In this document: positions 50,479 to 50,538 of the stretch, one piece after another
Numbering within the stretch: position 1 is the stretch's first letter
Layout: each line of letters opens with the position of its first letter
Origin: Thermotalea metallivorans
GTDB taxonomy: Bacteria > Bacillota > Clostridia > Peptostreptococcales > Thermotaleaceae
Length of the DNA stretch: 50,538 bases
Assembly (NCBI RefSeq): GCF_001562415.1
Contig: NZ_LOEE01000059.1
Span: 1-50,538 of the forward strand
Direction of reading: 5' to 3'
Position numbers and translations under genes: made by a program
The notes under the pieces: generated by a model
The model's database searches: none
What the model was told of the DNA's origin: nothing
What the model saw: only the letters and a program-made list of their open reading frames with translations

Positions 50479-50538
50479 ATGTCTATTGTATCACAGAAGA
50501 TGAAAGCAGAAAATAGGTTTGTACTGACAGTCGATAAC
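50479..50538 (+). CDS. partial gene at the right edge, possibly an IS transposase
   Basis: Only 20 codons (starting MSIVSQKMKA) lie inside the window. GGGAGG (50464-50469) sits 9 nt upstream and a TATAAT (50425-50430) about 50 nt upstream, so this is a real start. Its position directly against the break in ndk suggests it is the first gene of an inserted element. Identity cannot be told from so little sequence. Confidence 0.5.
   Translation, partial: MSIVSQKMKAENRFVLTVDN

Overview
The window looks like part of the chromosome of an anaerobic, endospore-forming member of the Clostridia (Bacillota). The evidence is an AT-rich genome with strong AGGAGG ribosome binding sites and many GTG/TTG starts, an H-type small acid-soluble spore protein gene, a selenocysteine-encoding gene, molybdenum-hydroxylase and nickel-cofactor genes, c-di-GMP and c-di-AMP riboswitches, and PyrR-type attenuators. 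I cannot name the species. No rRNA, tRNA or CRISPR array was seen.

Region 1 (1-3500) holds unlinked genes: a small membrane protein, a stand-alone siroheme/[4Fe-4S] sulfite/nitrite-reductase-like protein, an exported amidase-domain protein and a divergent membrane protein.

Region 2 (3680-22590) is the centrepiece, a 19-kb collinear block on the + strand. It encodes a three-subunit molybdenum hydroxylase (xdhB, xdhC, xdhA), a uracil/xanthine-type permease, a PucR-type activator, and a ureide-degradation module related to the E. coli FdrA/YlbE/YlbF oxamate carbamoyltransferase. It continues with a cyclase-family ring hydrolase, a nitrilase-family amidase, and the maturation genes for a selenium-containing Mo hydroxylase (yqeC, mocA-like, a moeA-like gene, an xdhC/coxI-like gene, yqeB). 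It ends with larE and larB of the nickel-pincer pathway. Together these read as uptake, hydroxylation, ring opening, phosphorolytic decarbamoylation and deamidation of a nitrogen heterocycle, with the cofactor factory attached.

Region 3 (22600-31300) is cell surface and envelope: sspH, lemA and a TPM-domain gene, then a c-di-GMP-I riboswitch with terminator. Next come two genes preceded by consensus promoters overlapped by Fur-like boxes. The first encodes a 1287-residue S-layer-homology protein with six Ig-like repeats and two FMN-binding domains. The second encodes an FMN-binding lipoprotein, followed by an exported protein of unknown function. This looks like an iron-controlled extracellular flavoprotein system.

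Region 4 (31400-40100) contains a COG2509-like FAD protein, DUF3842 and CooT-like nickel-protein genes, a patatin-like lipase, a nitroreductase-like gene, and a small redox operon. That operon encodes a HesB-like selenoprotein (in-frame UGA with a SECIS-like hairpin), a membrane ferredoxin-like protein and a glutaredoxin, behind a CsoR/CstR-like operator. A pair of DUF2229/activase-like genes and the remnant of a decayed gene follow.

Region 5 (40100-47100) has a GNAT acetyltransferase behind two nearly identical tandem c-di-AMP riboswitches, then divergent pyrimidine operons pyrBI (-) and pyrCFKD (+). Three PyrR-binding hairpins lie between them; one of them includes the pyrB ribosome binding site.

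Region 6 (47100-50538) has DUF4363 and DUF421 genes, a MATE exporter behind a TetR-like palindrome, a truncated ndk, and the first codons of a gene running off the edge, perhaps an insertion-sequence transposase.
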